64,000 bases of DNA from Chitinophagales bacterium (GTDB taxonomy: Bacteria; Bacteroidota; Bacteroidia; Chitinophagales; Chitinophagaceae), in assembly GCA_017303395.1 (NCBI GenBank), contig JAFLBN010000001.1:1-64000 (forward strand). Reading direction: 5' to 3'. How positions within the stretch are numbered: position 1 is the stretch's first letter; each line of letters starts with the position of its first letter. Made by a program: the position numbers and the translations under genes. This document shows, piece by piece, positions 25,829-34,587 of this stretch. Below the pieces are notes generated by a model. The model saw only the letters and a list, made by a program, of their open reading frames with translations. It was not told the origin of the DNA and made no database searches.

Positions 25829-27199
25829 TTATCGCAAGACTGTAAACTGTTTCACATTTTCCATCTCTCCATTCTTGCTATGTAGTATATATGTACCGGC
25901 TGATAAATCTGCCACTGGTATAGCATACTTACCGTTAGCAACTGTTTTCACAACCATACGCCTTACCAATCTGCCATCTGTGCTATATACTTCAAAAGCT
26001 GTTTCGTTTTCCTTACCATTACTGATGTCTATATTCAGCATAGCTGTTGCAGGTACGGGATATATGCTGCATTGTAATTGTGTGGCAGGCACTTTATTAA
26101 CACTGGCTATGCTTGAATAATAATAGTAGCGTTGTGTGTCTACAGCCGGTGGAACCCACGATGCACTTGCACTATCCCAATCTTTCTGTACATACTTTTC
26201 TATAAGGTTCAGGCTATTGTAAGTAAACTCGTGTCTGTATGTATAAAATGTATCTGTACCGGATATTGAACGATGGTGCAAAGACAGCATATTATGATTA
26301 GCATCGTAGTTCATAAAGTAAGCATAAGGTCCGTTTTCAGACAATATAAGGTCTCCGTTGGTATTATAGGTATATTGATATTTATCGCCGGCTCTAGGCA
26401 CTCCGTGGTCAATAATAGTCATAGAATCCTCTATGGGCAGACCTACAGTGTTAAATTTTGTATGCACCAGATAACTATAAACCAATGAATGAAAATCCTC
26501 CCTGAATGAAGCTACATGTGCACCATTGTATGTATAGTAACGTTTAGAATAATAATCGAAAATACTATCCATAGCATTGCCTGTAAAATACAGATCCGTA
26601 GCATTGGTTAAGATACCATTCTGGTATTTGAATATATGTACCAGTTTACCTGCAGTGTTATAAGAAAAGCTGTCTTTTTTTGTTGCGAGTGTTGCCCCAG
26701 CAATATTCAATGATTTTTCTTCTTTCAGAATCAGGTTTCCGGAACTATTATAAGTATATGTTGTGCTTAGTTTTCTTGTACCCGGGTATAGAGGTTGGTA
26801 CCAGTAGAAAGTTGTATCTACATACTGTTCATGCTTATCTAGCAAACCGGCAGCATTGTATGTCTTCGTCTCCTTATAAAAAGGAACAGTAGTTTCAAGC
26901 GTATTTGCTCGATGATTCTCTGCATGAGAAAACTCAAGACTCGAAAGACTTACAATACCCCTGTAGTCAATTGGACGGTTGTGTATATAATCCGGATAGT
27001 ACCGTTTGTTGAAAGAGGCTTCAATATAAGGAACACCACCATGTGTAGAAAAATAAGAATACTTAACCGTATCCAGGCTTGTAACGGTAGAGCCTGTTTG
27101 CACTTTCACACTAAATGCAGATAGGCGAGCCGGAGATTGTGCAGTTGCGTGCTCACATATCATAGCTGCAAGTAGCATGGGCAGAAGTTTGAAGTTCAT
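25829..27199 (-). CDS. Secreted YD-like repeat protein with T9SS sorting domain (paralog 1)
   Basis: 456 residues. Signal peptide (MNFKLLPMLLAAMICEHATA), then about 350 residues of short YD/RHS-like beta units with the pattern [YF]xYNxxGxLxxxxxY (YTYNSSGNLILKEE, SFSYNTAGKLVHIF, TYNTNGDLILSENG, YDANHNMLSLHH). The last ~80 residues are a type A sorting domain (SIYPVPATAMLNIDISNGKE, ending QFTVLR). It is a paralog of the next upstream gene, and both have a nearly identical sorting domain. Exported and anchored by T9SS; target unknown. Confidence 0.85.
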   Translation of the reverse strand: MNFKLLPMLLAAMICEHATAQSPARLSAFSVKVQTGSTVTSLDTVKYSYFSTHGGVPYIEASFNKRYYPDYIHNRPIDYRGIVSLSSLEFSHAENHRANTLETTVPFYKETKTYNAAGLLDKHEQYVDTTFYWYQPLYPGTRKLSTTYTYNSSGNLILKEEKSLNIAGATLATKKDSFSYNTAGKLVHIFKYQNGILTNATDLYFTGNAMDSIFDYYSKRYYTYNGAHVASFREDFHSLVYSYLVHTKFNTVGLPIEDSMTIIDHGVPRAGDKYQYTYNTNGDLILSENGPYAYFMNYDANHNMLSLHHRSISGTDTFYTYRHEFTYNSLNLIEKYVQKDWDSASASWVPPAVDTQRYYYYSSIASVNKVPATQLQCSIYPVPATAMLNIDISNGKENETAFEVYSTDGRLVRRMVVKTVANGKYAIPVADLSAGTYILHSKNGEMENVKQFTVLR

Positions 27200-27258
27200 A
27201 AGTTTAGTTTTTAGGTTACTGATATATAGACTGCTGCAACACAGTATATAGTTGGCAA

Positions 27259-27284
27259 AATACCCCGGGAATACTCCGGGATAT
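27259..27284 (-). terminator. Probable terminator, minus strand
   Basis: AATACCCCGG and TCCGGGATATT form a stem between two minus-strand genes; on the transcribed strand it is followed by a short T-run (GTATTTTGCC). Confidence 0.5.
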
Positions 27285-27319
27285 TATTTATTTCAATATT
27301 TAGAATGAACAAAGTAACA

Positions 27320-28735
27320 TTATCGCAGTACTGCAAACTGTTTCACATTCTCCATCTCTCCATTCTTACAATGCAGTATATATGTACCTGCGTTTAAATC
27401 TGCCACCGGTATTGTGTATTTACCATTAGCAGTTGTTTTAACCACCATACGCCTCACCAATTGTCCGCTGGTGTTAAACACTTCAAAAGCTGTTTCATTT
27501 TCTTTACCATTGCTAATGTCTATATTCAGCATAGCTGTTGCAGGTACGGGATAAATGCTGCAGTGTAATTGTTGTGCCTGAACTCTATTTATCCCTGTCA
27601 CAGGCATATAATAATAGTGCCTGATGGTATCCGCTACATTCGATATCCATGTAGATGTTGTCGCGTCCCACATTTGGATACCGAAAGTTTCCAACAGGTT
27701 CGAAGAATTATATGTATATAAACACTTAGGACTGTAATCTGGCAGCCTATTAGGCACGTAGTCATAAAACGAAGTCAGATTATGATTAGCATCGTAGGTA
27801 GCGTAGTCATGTGATACTGCCGAGGACCAATTGGATGCTACTGAATTCCATTGATAAATAACACGGTCAGTTGCATCCCCTTGCACGTTGTAGGAATATG
27901 TCACTTTTTCATATGGCCCGGAAGGGGACCATTGTTGGGTTATATACGAAGAGTCGACCAGCAAATTGCCTGAAGAATTGTAAGTATAGTAGTTATCAAT
28001 AATACTACTGCTCAACCAGCGACGCCTGGCATGCGAAAGCACCCCACCGCTATAAAAGAACTTATAGTAATCCGGACCAAAATATACACTGTCAAGCATC
28101 CCTCCTGCATAATAAAATCTTGCCATTACCCTAGACCACATGCTGTTACTATGAATATCTGTGAAAGTTGGAAGCCCTAATGTATTGTATGCGAAAGTAT
28201 CTGATCCGGTAAACTTAATAGTGTTTGTTGCATCATATTCTATTACATCTTTTGCTCTCAGGCTACCATTACTATTGTACCTGTAGTTGGTTACAACTCT
28301 AGTAATATCATAATTATAAAATCCTTGTTTATGGCTGTTCATATCTACAAATTGCTCTTGTTTTACCAACAAACCGGAACTATTGTATGTATTAAACTCT
28401 TTCTCGAAAGTAGCCTGTCCCTTCAACGCAATATTTTTCAGATTTATAGCAGTGTCAAAACTGAGATTTTCCATATGGACATAATAATCCGTATTAGGCA
28501 CCGGCATTCTATAATAAGGATCATAGTCTTTGTGCTGACGGGAATATATTGGGTTCTCAACAACCGGGACTCCGCCTCTGCCCGATGAATAGCTATAAAC
28601 AATGGAATCGACAAGTGTGCGTGTTGATGAGGCGTTAACAACAGAGCTCATAGAGCTAAGGGCCATTGAAGACTGTGCCTGTACTTCTTTACAAAAGAGC
28701 GCAGCTGCAAGCAAGGGTAGGAACTTGATGTTCAT
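27320..28735 (-). CDS. Secreted YD-like repeat protein with T9SS sorting domain (paralog 2)
   Basis: 471 residues. Signal peptide (MNIKFLPLLAAALFCKEVQA), YD-like units (FNTYNSSGLLVKQEQF, YRYNSNGSLRAKDVI, YYTYNSSGNLLVDSS, ATYDANHNLTSFYD) and a type A sorting domain matching paralog 1 almost residue for residue (SIYPVPATAMLNIDISNGKE, ending QFAVLR). The regions just upstream of both starts are also alike (GTAACCTAAAAACTAAA), so the duplication included the promoter. Function unknown. Confidence 0.85.
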   Translation of the reverse strand: MNIKFLPLLAAALFCKEVQAQSSMALSSMSSVVNASSTRTLVDSIVYSYSSGRGGVPVVENPIYSRQHKDYDPYYRMPVPNTDYYVHMENLSFDTAINLKNIALKGQATFEKEFNTYNSSGLLVKQEQFVDMNSHKQGFYNYDITRVVTNYRYNSNGSLRAKDVIEYDATNTIKFTGSDTFAYNTLGLPTFTDIHSNSMWSRVMARFYYAGGMLDSVYFGPDYYKFFYSGGVLSHARRRWLSSSIIDNYYTYNSSGNLLVDSSYITQQWSPSGPYEKVTYSYNVQGDATDRVIYQWNSVASNWSSAVSHDYATYDANHNLTSFYDYVPNRLPDYSPKCLYTYNSSNLLETFGIQMWDATTSTWISNVADTIRHYYYMPVTGINRVQAQQLHCSIYPVPATAMLNIDISNGKENETAFEVFNTSGQLVRRMVVKTTANGKYTIPVADLNAGTYILHCKNGEMENVKQFAVLR

Positions 28736-28800
28736 AAGTATTTTAGTTTTTAGGTTACAGTATTATAGACTACATATCCAATTAAATGGTTGGCAAAAAA

Positions 28801-28825
28801 ATGCCCCATATATAATATAGGGCAT
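28801..28825 (-). terminator. Rho-independent terminator, minus strand
   Basis: ATGCCCC and GGGCAT pair around an AT-rich loop; on the minus strand the stem is followed by ATTTTTTT. It ends the lipoprotein gene at 28848. Confidence 0.7.
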
Positions 28826-28847
28826 CACAAAAAAAATATTATAACAT

Positions 28848-29348
28848 CTATTTTTTGATATATGCGGTATTGCTTTCTACCCAAAAGCCCTCTATGGCGT
28901 AAGATTTTATGCTGTTCGTGCATTTGGTATCATTGTCCTTACAAGGCACTTTTTCAAAACGCTTATCCCCTTCTACTATATCCGTAAAACGTATTGTTCT
29001 GTTTATTGCAGGCAGATATATAATCCAGTCATTGCCATAGGTAATGCCTTGCAAACTGCCCGACGTAAGGGTGTAACTGCTGAGCCATGATGTATCTGGC
29101 TTACCGAAAGTTGTATTCAATGCAGTATTATTTACCAATTGCGATGAGTCCAATGCTTTATTCATCACTTTATCGCCCATCATATACCTTTTCAGTATCA
29201 CGGTACGTACACTGCTTCTGTCATATCCTGTAAAGGCAACCTTCAACTGTTCGTTGTTGCAAAACGTTCGCTTTTTGCAGCACGATGGTAATATTGCAGC
29301 ACAAGCTGCTATCAGCACTATATTTAATACTCTGCCTGTCATCTTCAT
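28848..29348 (-). CDS. Lipoprotein of unknown function
   Basis: 166 residues from the ATG at 29348. N-terminus MKMTGRVLNIVLIAACAAIL with lipobox LPSC, then CKKRTFCNNEQLKVAFTGYD. The mature part is a small beta-rich domain with no recognised family. A TAGATTTG promoter box lies just upstream, and a TTG start five codons earlier falls inside that box and is unlikely. The promoter sits in the 3' gap of the T9SS gene, so this lipoprotein is probably expressed independently. Confidence 0.75.
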   Translation of the reverse strand: MKMTGRVLNIVLIAACAAILPSCCKKRTFCNNEQLKVAFTGYDRSSVRTVILKRYMMGDKVMNKALDSSQLVNNTALNTTFGKPDTSWLSSYTLTSGSLQGITYGNDWIIYLPAINRTIRFTDIVEGDKRFEKVPCKDNDTKCTNSIKSYAIEGFWVESNTAYIKK

Positions 29349-29360
29349 TTTTGAATGGCG

Positions 29361-29368
29361 CAAATCTA
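29361..29368 (-). promoter_or_regulatory. Putative -7 promoter box (TAGATTTG)
   Basis: Minus-strand TAGATTTG, 12 nt before the lipoprotein ATG at 29348, in the 24-nt gap after the upstream T9SS gene. Confidence 0.45.
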
Positions 29369-29372
29369 CATT

Positions 29373-30755
29373 TTATTGATTGGCAATGATTAACAGTTTT
29401 GTCATTTCTTCACTACCATTTGCTGCACGCAGTATGTACTGCCCTGCCTGTATGCCATGTAGCTGCAGGCTGTAAGTATTTGCAGCCTGTTGGTACCATT
29501 GGCGCACCAGCCTGCCCTGCATATCGTGCAGCAATATGCTTACAGGCTGTTGTTGTTTCCAATTTACCCGAAGGCTTACACTTCCTGTAGCAGGGTTGGG
29601 ATACAACAATGCCGCTTGTGGTTCAGCAACATTGGCAATACCATTATACTTCTCATAGTAGTACAGCACCTGGCTGTTGTTGCTCTTTTCTGGCAGCCAC
29701 GCAACCCACATATCATTCCATACAAAGTTCCTGCGTACGGTAGGCAGGCCGCTGCTGTTGTATAACCAACTTTTGCGGCTGTGGTCTTTAAATATCGGGT
29801 AGTCAAACTGCTTTTCTATAATATCTGTAATATTGAAAGACGGATCGTAGTAGTAATATGTTTTGCTAAGTGGCCCCCACATTTGCGCAAAGAGGTCCCA
29901 ATAGTTTTTTACTTCTTCCGTTACATCGTTGTGGCTGTTGTAGCTGTAGTAGTACTCATTGAGCCCCTGCCAGCTTTGCGATATTTTGAACCAGTAATAC
30001 TTCCACAACCCTGCAACACGCTTCAGGGCATCATATACATACACTTCTTTTCTTTCAGGTTGCAGTGTTATCGTAGGTATGTCTATTGTGTGTAGTTCGT
30101 AAGTATCTGTTTTGCCTGTTGTCTGGTCATAATGCCATGTTTCCAGTTGCCACCGGTCCCATTGCACAAGCGTGTCGTTCCACACATCCAGTGTGTGCTT
30201 GGTAAGCATCGTATCGGTATAATGATAGGCATCTACCGCCTCTGTTACCCAGCTACTACCCGATGGCTTCAGCCAATATACACTGTCTATCCTCCCCCTA
30301 ATATCATACTTATATTTATAAATGCGGGTCGTCTTCCACAAGGCATTGGTAGTATCCCACCTGTTGGCCCATACAGTATCGTAGCTGTTAGCAGGTGTGT
30401 ATTTGTACACAAATTGCTGGCTATTTCGCCACGCAACACTTTTGTATTGCTGTGTGGTGTGGCTTGCAATTCTATTTGCACCATCATACGTGCGTGCATA
30501 CCGCACTGTTGGCACCCTGATGATGGTAGCCCAGTGTGTTGCGGTGTCGTACATATGTTCGCCGGTAGTCATATTACTGGTGCGCATACCGCTATACAGG
30601 TAGCGCGTACTATCTGTTAACGTATAATTGACCGAATCGTTAGCATACAAAGCTTCTGCCATCAGCCTTAGTGTACCCTGCGCCTTTGCAACTACAGTAC
30701 ACAACACCGAAAGCACTACCATAATGGCCTTTATTAAGGTACATCTTACCTTCAT
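29373..30755 (-). CDS. Secreted YD-like repeat protein with T9SS sorting domain (paralog 3)
   Basis: 460 residues. Signal peptide (MKVRCTLIKAIMVVLSVLCT, then VVAKAQ); YD-like units (RTYDGANRIASHTTQ, YKYDIRGRIDSVYWL, YYSYNSHNDVTEEV, WLYNSSGLPTVRRN); type A sorting domain at the end (LLYPNPATGSVSLRV, then MTKLLIIANQ). It shares domain design with the two downstream paralogs but its sorting domain has diverged, so it is the older copy. Trp-rich repeats (DTTNALWKTTRIYKYKYD) are notable. Function unknown. Confidence 0.85.
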   Translation of the reverse strand: MKVRCTLIKAIMVVLSVLCTVVAKAQGTLRLMAEALYANDSVNYTLTDSTRYLYSGMRTSNMTTGEHMYDTATHWATIIRVPTVRYARTYDGANRIASHTTQQYKSVAWRNSQQFVYKYTPANSYDTVWANRWDTTNALWKTTRIYKYKYDIRGRIDSVYWLKPSGSSWVTEAVDAYHYTDTMLTKHTLDVWNDTLVQWDRWQLETWHYDQTTGKTDTYELHTIDIPTITLQPERKEVYVYDALKRVAGLWKYYWFKISQSWQGLNEYYYSYNSHNDVTEEVKNYWDLFAQMWGPLSKTYYYYDPSFNITDIIEKQFDYPIFKDHSRKSWLYNSSGLPTVRRNFVWNDMWVAWLPEKSNNSQVLYYYEKYNGIANVAEPQAALLYPNPATGSVSLRVNWKQQQPVSILLHDMQGRLVRQWYQQAANTYSLQLHGIQAGQYILRAANGSEEMTKLLIIANQ

Positions 30756-30849
30756 AACCTATAAATTTCACATTATTTCCGTATTTATACGAAACTTTTT
30801 TAGGGCAGACTATTTCAAAAAATCCAAACTAATTATATCTTTAAACATT

Positions 30850-31293
30850 ATGCGTACAAAACATATACTTTTCGTCTTACTTCTGGGTATTGTAGCAGTT
30901 AGCTGCCGTAGAAAAAATGAGGAAATAAAACCAGTAGCAGACCCGGTAGCCGGCAAAGGCGGTAATACTCAGCTGAGGGTTGTTACCAAACATTTTGAAA
31001 AAGTTATAGATACCGGTACGGTATATCTGCGTTATAATACTGCTATTACACAGCAGGATATGAGAGCTGATGATTCTGGTAATATTAAATTCCAGAATGG
31101 CAATTATATGGTAGTATTCGATAGCCTGAAACGTGGCAATTATTACTTCTTTGTAAGAGCCCGCGACTTTAAATACACAACACCAAATGATAGCTTGTTT
31201 GGTTATGGCAGCTTCATGGTTGTAGATACCATTAAGCAAATACATGATGTAAACATCAATGTGCGTAACTGGGGCAATGTTTACAACCCATAA
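30850..31293 (+). CDS. Lipoprotein, AGKGGN family (paralog of 34109)
   Basis: 147 residues from the ATG at 30850. Lipoprotein signal MRTKHILFVLLLGIVAVSC with Cys at 19, then KPVADPVAGKGGNTQLRVV and a beta-sandwich-like domain (VYLRYNTAITQQD, MVVFDSLKRGNYYFFVRA). It shares the 'AGKGGN...VxKHx...[VM]Y[LI][RK]YNT...LK[RK]G[NK]YY' pattern with the lipoprotein at 34109, so the two flank the MbnP operon as paralogs. It ends at its own terminator. Function unknown. Confidence 0.75.
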   Translation: MRTKHILFVLLLGIVAVSCRRKNEEIKPVADPVAGKGGNTQLRVVTKHFEKVIDTGTVYLRYNTAITQQDMRADDSGNIKFQNGNYMVVFDSLKRGNYYFFVRARDFKYTTPNDSLFGYGSFMVVDTIKQIHDVNINVRNWGNVYNP

Positions 31294-31322
31294 AAAATAA
31301 TACAATCGTATTCCCGTATAAG

Positions 31323-31350
31323 AACCGCTTGCAATGCAGGCGGTTTTTTT
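31323..31350 (+). terminator. Rho-independent terminator
   Basis: AACCGCTTGC and GCAGGCGGTT form the stem around AAT, followed by TTTTT. Confidence 0.85.
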
Positions 31351-31403
31351 ATTTGATAGTTAATCCACTTCGCATCATACCCATTAAAATATGATTAAGC
31401 TCA

Positions 31404-31433
31404 TTTGCTGAGTATATAATAGCCATACCTTTG
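31404..31433 (+). promoter_or_regulatory. Housekeeping-type promoter (TTTG-N18-TACCTTTG)
   Basis: TTTG at 31404-31407 and TACCTTTG at 31426-31433, 18 nt apart, the best full match to the Bacteroidota -33/-7 consensus in the window. It ends 8 nt before the TTG start at 31442. Confidence 0.7.
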
Positions 31434-31441
31434 TAGAGATT

Positions 31442-31816
31442 TTGAAACACTTCTTTGTCATATCACTATTAATATGCCTTTCATTTCAGTCTGTGCTGAA
31501 ACTGGGTATAGTGGCGTGGTACGAGGCTAATAAAGCCTATGTTGCCAAAGAACTTTGCGAAAACAAGGCACGTCCGCAAATGAAGTGTAACGGTAAGTGC
31601 TACCTGCGCAAGCAGCTGAACAAAACCGAAAACAATCAGCAACAAAATCAGTCATCAAAACAATCTCAGGTAGAAGGCGTAGAGTTTTTGCCTGCTATTT
31701 CCATCTCATTCACACCATGCTTCCATGAGGAAGCCATTACCTATATCGACATATATACATCACCAAAAGGCTACAATCCTTTAGTTAACATTTTTCATCC
31801 GCCACAGGTTGCATAA
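31442..31816 (+). CDS. Conserved small Cys protein of a copper-related operon, TTG start
   Basis: 124 residues. One N-terminal membrane segment or signal (KHFFVISLLICLSFQSVLKL) followed by the motif ELCENKARPQMKCNGKCYLRK (three Cys) and a Gln/Asn/Ser-rich linker. I know this 'CxNKxxPxxxCxGKCYLxK' segment as a recurrent Bacteroidota small-protein family without a defined function. No ATG precedes the hydrophobic segment, so the start is TTG at 31442, 8 nt after the -7 box: the leader can be only a few nucleotides. It opens the operon containing the MbnP gene, so a metal role is likely. Confidence 0.75.
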   Translation: MKHFFVISLLICLSFQSVLKLGIVAWYEANKAYVAKELCENKARPQMKCNGKCYLRKQLNKTENNQQQNQSSKQSQVEGVEFLPAISISFTPCFHEEAITYIDIYTSPKGYNPLVNIFHPPQVA

Positions 31817-31899
31817 ACTATCTATGTTTTGTGTTGATGCCATCGCAGGATATACCTGCAGATAGCGTCTGTATGTTCATATAGTTTATCAGATTTTTC

Positions 31900-32814
31900 A
31901 TGCTTAAAAAACTAGCAACAGTTGCTATGCTGCTAGCCTATGCACCTGCACATGCGTGCGATGTGTGCGGGGCTTCGGGCAGTAGTCAGGGCTTGGGTAT
32001 TCTACCCCAGTTCTACAAACATTTTGTGGGCATACAATATCAGTATCGCAGCTTTGTAAGCGAGCACCCGGGCCTATTTGAAAATCTGCCTAAAGAGCGC
32101 AGTACAGAGTATTACAATACGCTGCAACTGTGGGGCAAGGCCAATATTGGCAGTCATGTACAGCTCTTCGGCTTTTTACCTTATCAATACAACAACAGGG
32201 TAACAGATACAGGTACAGGTACTTACAAAGGCTTGGGCGATGCCAGTCTTTTGGCTATGGCAACCATCATCCATACTGCCGATACGTCTGCCAATCGTAT
32301 GAAACACATATTGCTGGCTGGTGGCGGCATTAAAGTACCTACCGGCAGGCGCACTACAGGCGCCAATAGCGGCGAAATGATGAACATACAAACAGGCAGC
32401 GGCAGTTGGGACTTTATACTAAGCGCCAACTATACCCTGCGCGGGGGCAATGCAGGCTTTAATGCAGATGCATCTTACACCTTTACCACAGTCAATGCTG
32501 CCAACTACAAGTATGGCGATAGGCTATCTCTAAGCCTTAACGGCTTCTACTGGTGGAAGGTGAACAATGTGGTGCTGCAACCACAAATGGGCATCCGCGC
32601 AGACTATGCCCTGCATGACTATGACAACTATAGCCGCAAATGGCTGAATTACAATACGGGCGGATACCTCACTTATATAACAGCCGGCGCGCAGGTATAT
32701 TATAAGCGCCTTGGCTTACAGTGTAGTTATGCTATTCCTGTATTTCAACATTATGCATCGGGCTATGTAGAGGCAACACAAAAGATGGAATTAGGATTTT
32801 TATACTTTTTATGA
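31900..32814 (+). CDS. Outer-membrane barrel protein with N-terminal CxxC
   Basis: 304 residues. Signal peptide (MLKKLATVAMLLAYAPAHA), then CDVCGASGSSQGLG at the mature N-terminus, a CxxC that could bind copper or form a disulfide. The rest is barrel-like (VGIQYQYRSFVSEH, LFGFLPYQYNNRV, GGGIKVPTGRRTT, LGLQCSYAIPVFQHYASGY). Homologs are often annotated only as transporters. It lies second in the MbnP operon, so I infer a metal-transport or metal-sensing role at the outer membrane. Confidence 0.7.
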   Translation: MLKKLATVAMLLAYAPAHACDVCGASGSSQGLGILPQFYKHFVGIQYQYRSFVSEHPGLFENLPKERSTEYYNTLQLWGKANIGSHVQLFGFLPYQYNNRVTDTGTGTYKGLGDASLLAMATIIHTADTSANRMKHILLAGGGIKVPTGRRTTGANSGEMMNIQTGSGSWDFILSANYTLRGGNAGFNADASYTFTTVNAANYKYGDRLSLSLNGFYWWKVNNVVLQPQMGIRADYALHDYDNYSRKWLNYNTGGYLTYITAGAQVYYKRLGLQCSYAIPVFQHYASGYVEATQKMELGFLYFL

Positions 32815-32832
32815 TTTTTCCATTACAATAGA

Positions 32833-33234
32833 ATGAAACTTTTAAAACAATTAACGGTTATTATTGCAGGGGCCATAGCTTTTGCAAGTTGCCAGAAGCA
32901 TGACGATACGCCTGCACAGGCAGACAAAGTGGTAATAACAATTACTTCTTTACAAGACGGGCAGGCTTTCAAAAAAGGTGATACTGTAAAAATGCAGGGA
33001 TTAATAAGCTATATCAGTCAACTGCACGGGTACGAGGTGAAGCTAACAAGCAAAAAGACCAGCAAAGAGCTTTTCTATTATTATGAGCATACACATAGTG
33101 ATAAGGTTAGCTTTAGCCAAAACTGGGTAGATACACTTAGTACAGCAGACTCTTTAGTCCTTACACTTACTGCAGAAATTGACCATGACGGCAATAAAGG
33201 CGCTAAACAACTAGTACTGACAAGCCAACCCTGA
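32833..33234 (+). CDS. Small lipoprotein of the MbnP operon
   Basis: 133 residues. Lipobox FASC (Cys about residue 20), then a single beta-sandwich-like domain (VVITITSLQDGQAFKKGDTV, GYEVKLTSKKTSKELFYYYE, HTHSDKVSFSQNWVD). The His-Thr-His in the middle and its place 18 nt after the outer-membrane gene suggest a periplasmic metal-handling lipoprotein, but no family was recognised. Confidence 0.7.
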   Translation: MKLLKQLTVIIAGAIAFASCQKHDDTPAQADKVVITITSLQDGQAFKKGDTVKMQGLISYISQLHGYEVKLTSKKTSKELFYYYEHTHSDKVSFSQNWVDTLSTADSLVLTLTAEIDHDGNKGAKQLVLTSQP

Positions 33235-33290
33235 TTGGCATAAATATTGTCTATAATTATTAATTAACTTTATCAAATAACAATAAGAAA

Positions 33291-34088
33291 ATGAACGCGA
33301 TAAAATCTCTTTCAATAATAGCTGCACTGGCAGTTTCCTTTGCAGCATGCAGCAAAAAAGAAGATAATAAGACAACAACCCCAACACCTAACCCTACCCC
33401 AACAGACACCGCAACGGTAGGTAAAGTAGGTTTTGAATTCAGCCACAAAGCAGGCAGTGCTGATTTGGTGATGACTACGGGCAACTATACCAATGCGGCC
33501 GGAGAATCTTTTACAGTCACAAAATTCAACTATTACATCACCAACATTAAAATGATAAAAGCCGATGGCAGTGAATATGCCGAGCCTGAAAGCTACCATC
33601 TGATTGAAGGCGATGTTGCATCTACTCACCACTTCCACATGAACAGCGTACCAAAAGGCAGCTACAAAGGCATCAGCTTTTTGATTGGTGTAGATAGCAC
33701 ACGCAATGTTAGTGGTGCACAAACAGGTGCATTAGACCCTGCAAAAGGTATGTTCTGGACATGGAATACAGGCTACATAATGGCAAAAGTAGAAGGCACA
33801 TCTCCTGTTGCTACATCTACCGACAAAAAATTTGTACACCATATTGGTGGCTTCACAGGTGGCAACAGCGGTGTTAAAAAAGTAACCATCATGTTCCCGC
33901 AAAACATGGACGTATCTGCTGCTAAAGAACTGAGTGTGTTGCTGAATACTGATATCCTGAAATGGTTTTCACCAAGCACTATTTCAATTGCTTCAAACAC
34001 GAATATCATGAGCGTTGGTATGACGTCTGCTGCCATAGCATCGAACTATGCGAATATGATAACACTGAATGCTGCAAAGTATGAGTAA
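33291..34088 (+). CDS. MbnP-family copper-binding lipoprotein
   Basis: 265 residues. Lipobox FAAC (Cys about residue 20), a Thr/Pro-rich linker (TTTPTPNPTPTDT), then the MbnP domain: VTKFNYYITNIKM, YHLIEGDVASTHHFHMNSVP with a His cluster, LDPAKGMFWTWNTGYIMAKV, the Trp-rich signature of this family, and HHIGGFTG. MbnP binds copper in the periplasm and is usually paired with the MbnH di-haem peroxidase, which is not in this window. The gene lies in the operon beginning at 31442. Confidence 0.85.
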   Translation: MNAIKSLSIIAALAVSFAACSKKEDNKTTTPTPNPTPTDTATVGKVGFEFSHKAGSADLVMTTGNYTNAAGESFTVTKFNYYITNIKMIKADGSEYAEPESYHLIEGDVASTHHFHMNSVPKGSYKGISFLIGVDSTRNVSGAQTGALDPAKGMFWTWNTGYIMAKVEGTSPVATSTDKKFVHHIGGFTGGNSGVKKVTIMFPQNMDVSAAKELSVLLNTDILKWFSPSTISIASNTNIMSVGMTSAAIASNYANMITLNAAKYE

Positions 34089-34108
34089 CAACAACAAATA
34101 AACCTCTT

Positions 34109-34531
34109 ATGCACACAAACAAAATATTATCTGTAGTTGGCGGCGCAATGCTGATACTGGTATGCAGTGCTTCTTCCTGCAAACGCGAAGAGCCTGCAGA
34201 AATAGCCGGTAAAGGTGGCAATGCAAGCATCAAAGCTGTACCAAAGCACCATAGCAAGTACATCAACAACTGTACGATGTACATCAAGTACAATACCAAC
34301 GATCTGCCTTCGGCAACATTCAACGCATCGCAATACGACGATTCGCTGAAATGTGTTGTGGTAGATGGTATTCCATACTCCACATTTACAGGCCTGAAAA
34401 AGGGCAAATATTATGTATATGGCGTGGGCTACGATAGCACTATACAAATGACGGTGCAGGCAGGCAAACCTGTTACCATTACTGCCGACCAAACCTACGA
34501 GATAACAGTACCCGTAACTGAAGGCGACTGA
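34109..34531 (+). CDS. Lipoprotein, AGKGGN family
   Basis: 140 residues. Signal MHTNKILSVVGGAMLILVCS then lipobox SSC, followed by AGKGGNASIKAVPKHHSKYI, CTMYIKYNTNDLPS and LKKGKYYVYGVGYD. It is the paralog of the lipoprotein at 30850 and follows MbnP by 20 nt as the last gene of the operon. KHHSKYINNC has His and Cys that could bind copper. A strong terminator follows 22 nt after the stop. Confidence 0.75.
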   Translation: MHTNKILSVVGGAMLILVCSASSCKREEPAEIAGKGGNASIKAVPKHHSKYINNCTMYIKYNTNDLPSATFNASQYDDSLKCVVVDGIPYSTFTGLKKGKYYVYGVGYDSTIQMTVQAGKPVTITADQTYEITVPVTEGD

Positions 34532-34553
34532 TAATGTTCATACAATTGTCATA

Positions 34554-34587
34554 AAGAAAGCTCCCAAAATCGGGAGCTTTCTTGTTT
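34554..34587 (+). terminator. Rho-independent terminator
   Basis: AAGAAAGCTCCC and GGGAGCTTTCTT form a 12-bp stem followed by GTTTT, ending the MbnP operon. Confidence 0.9.
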
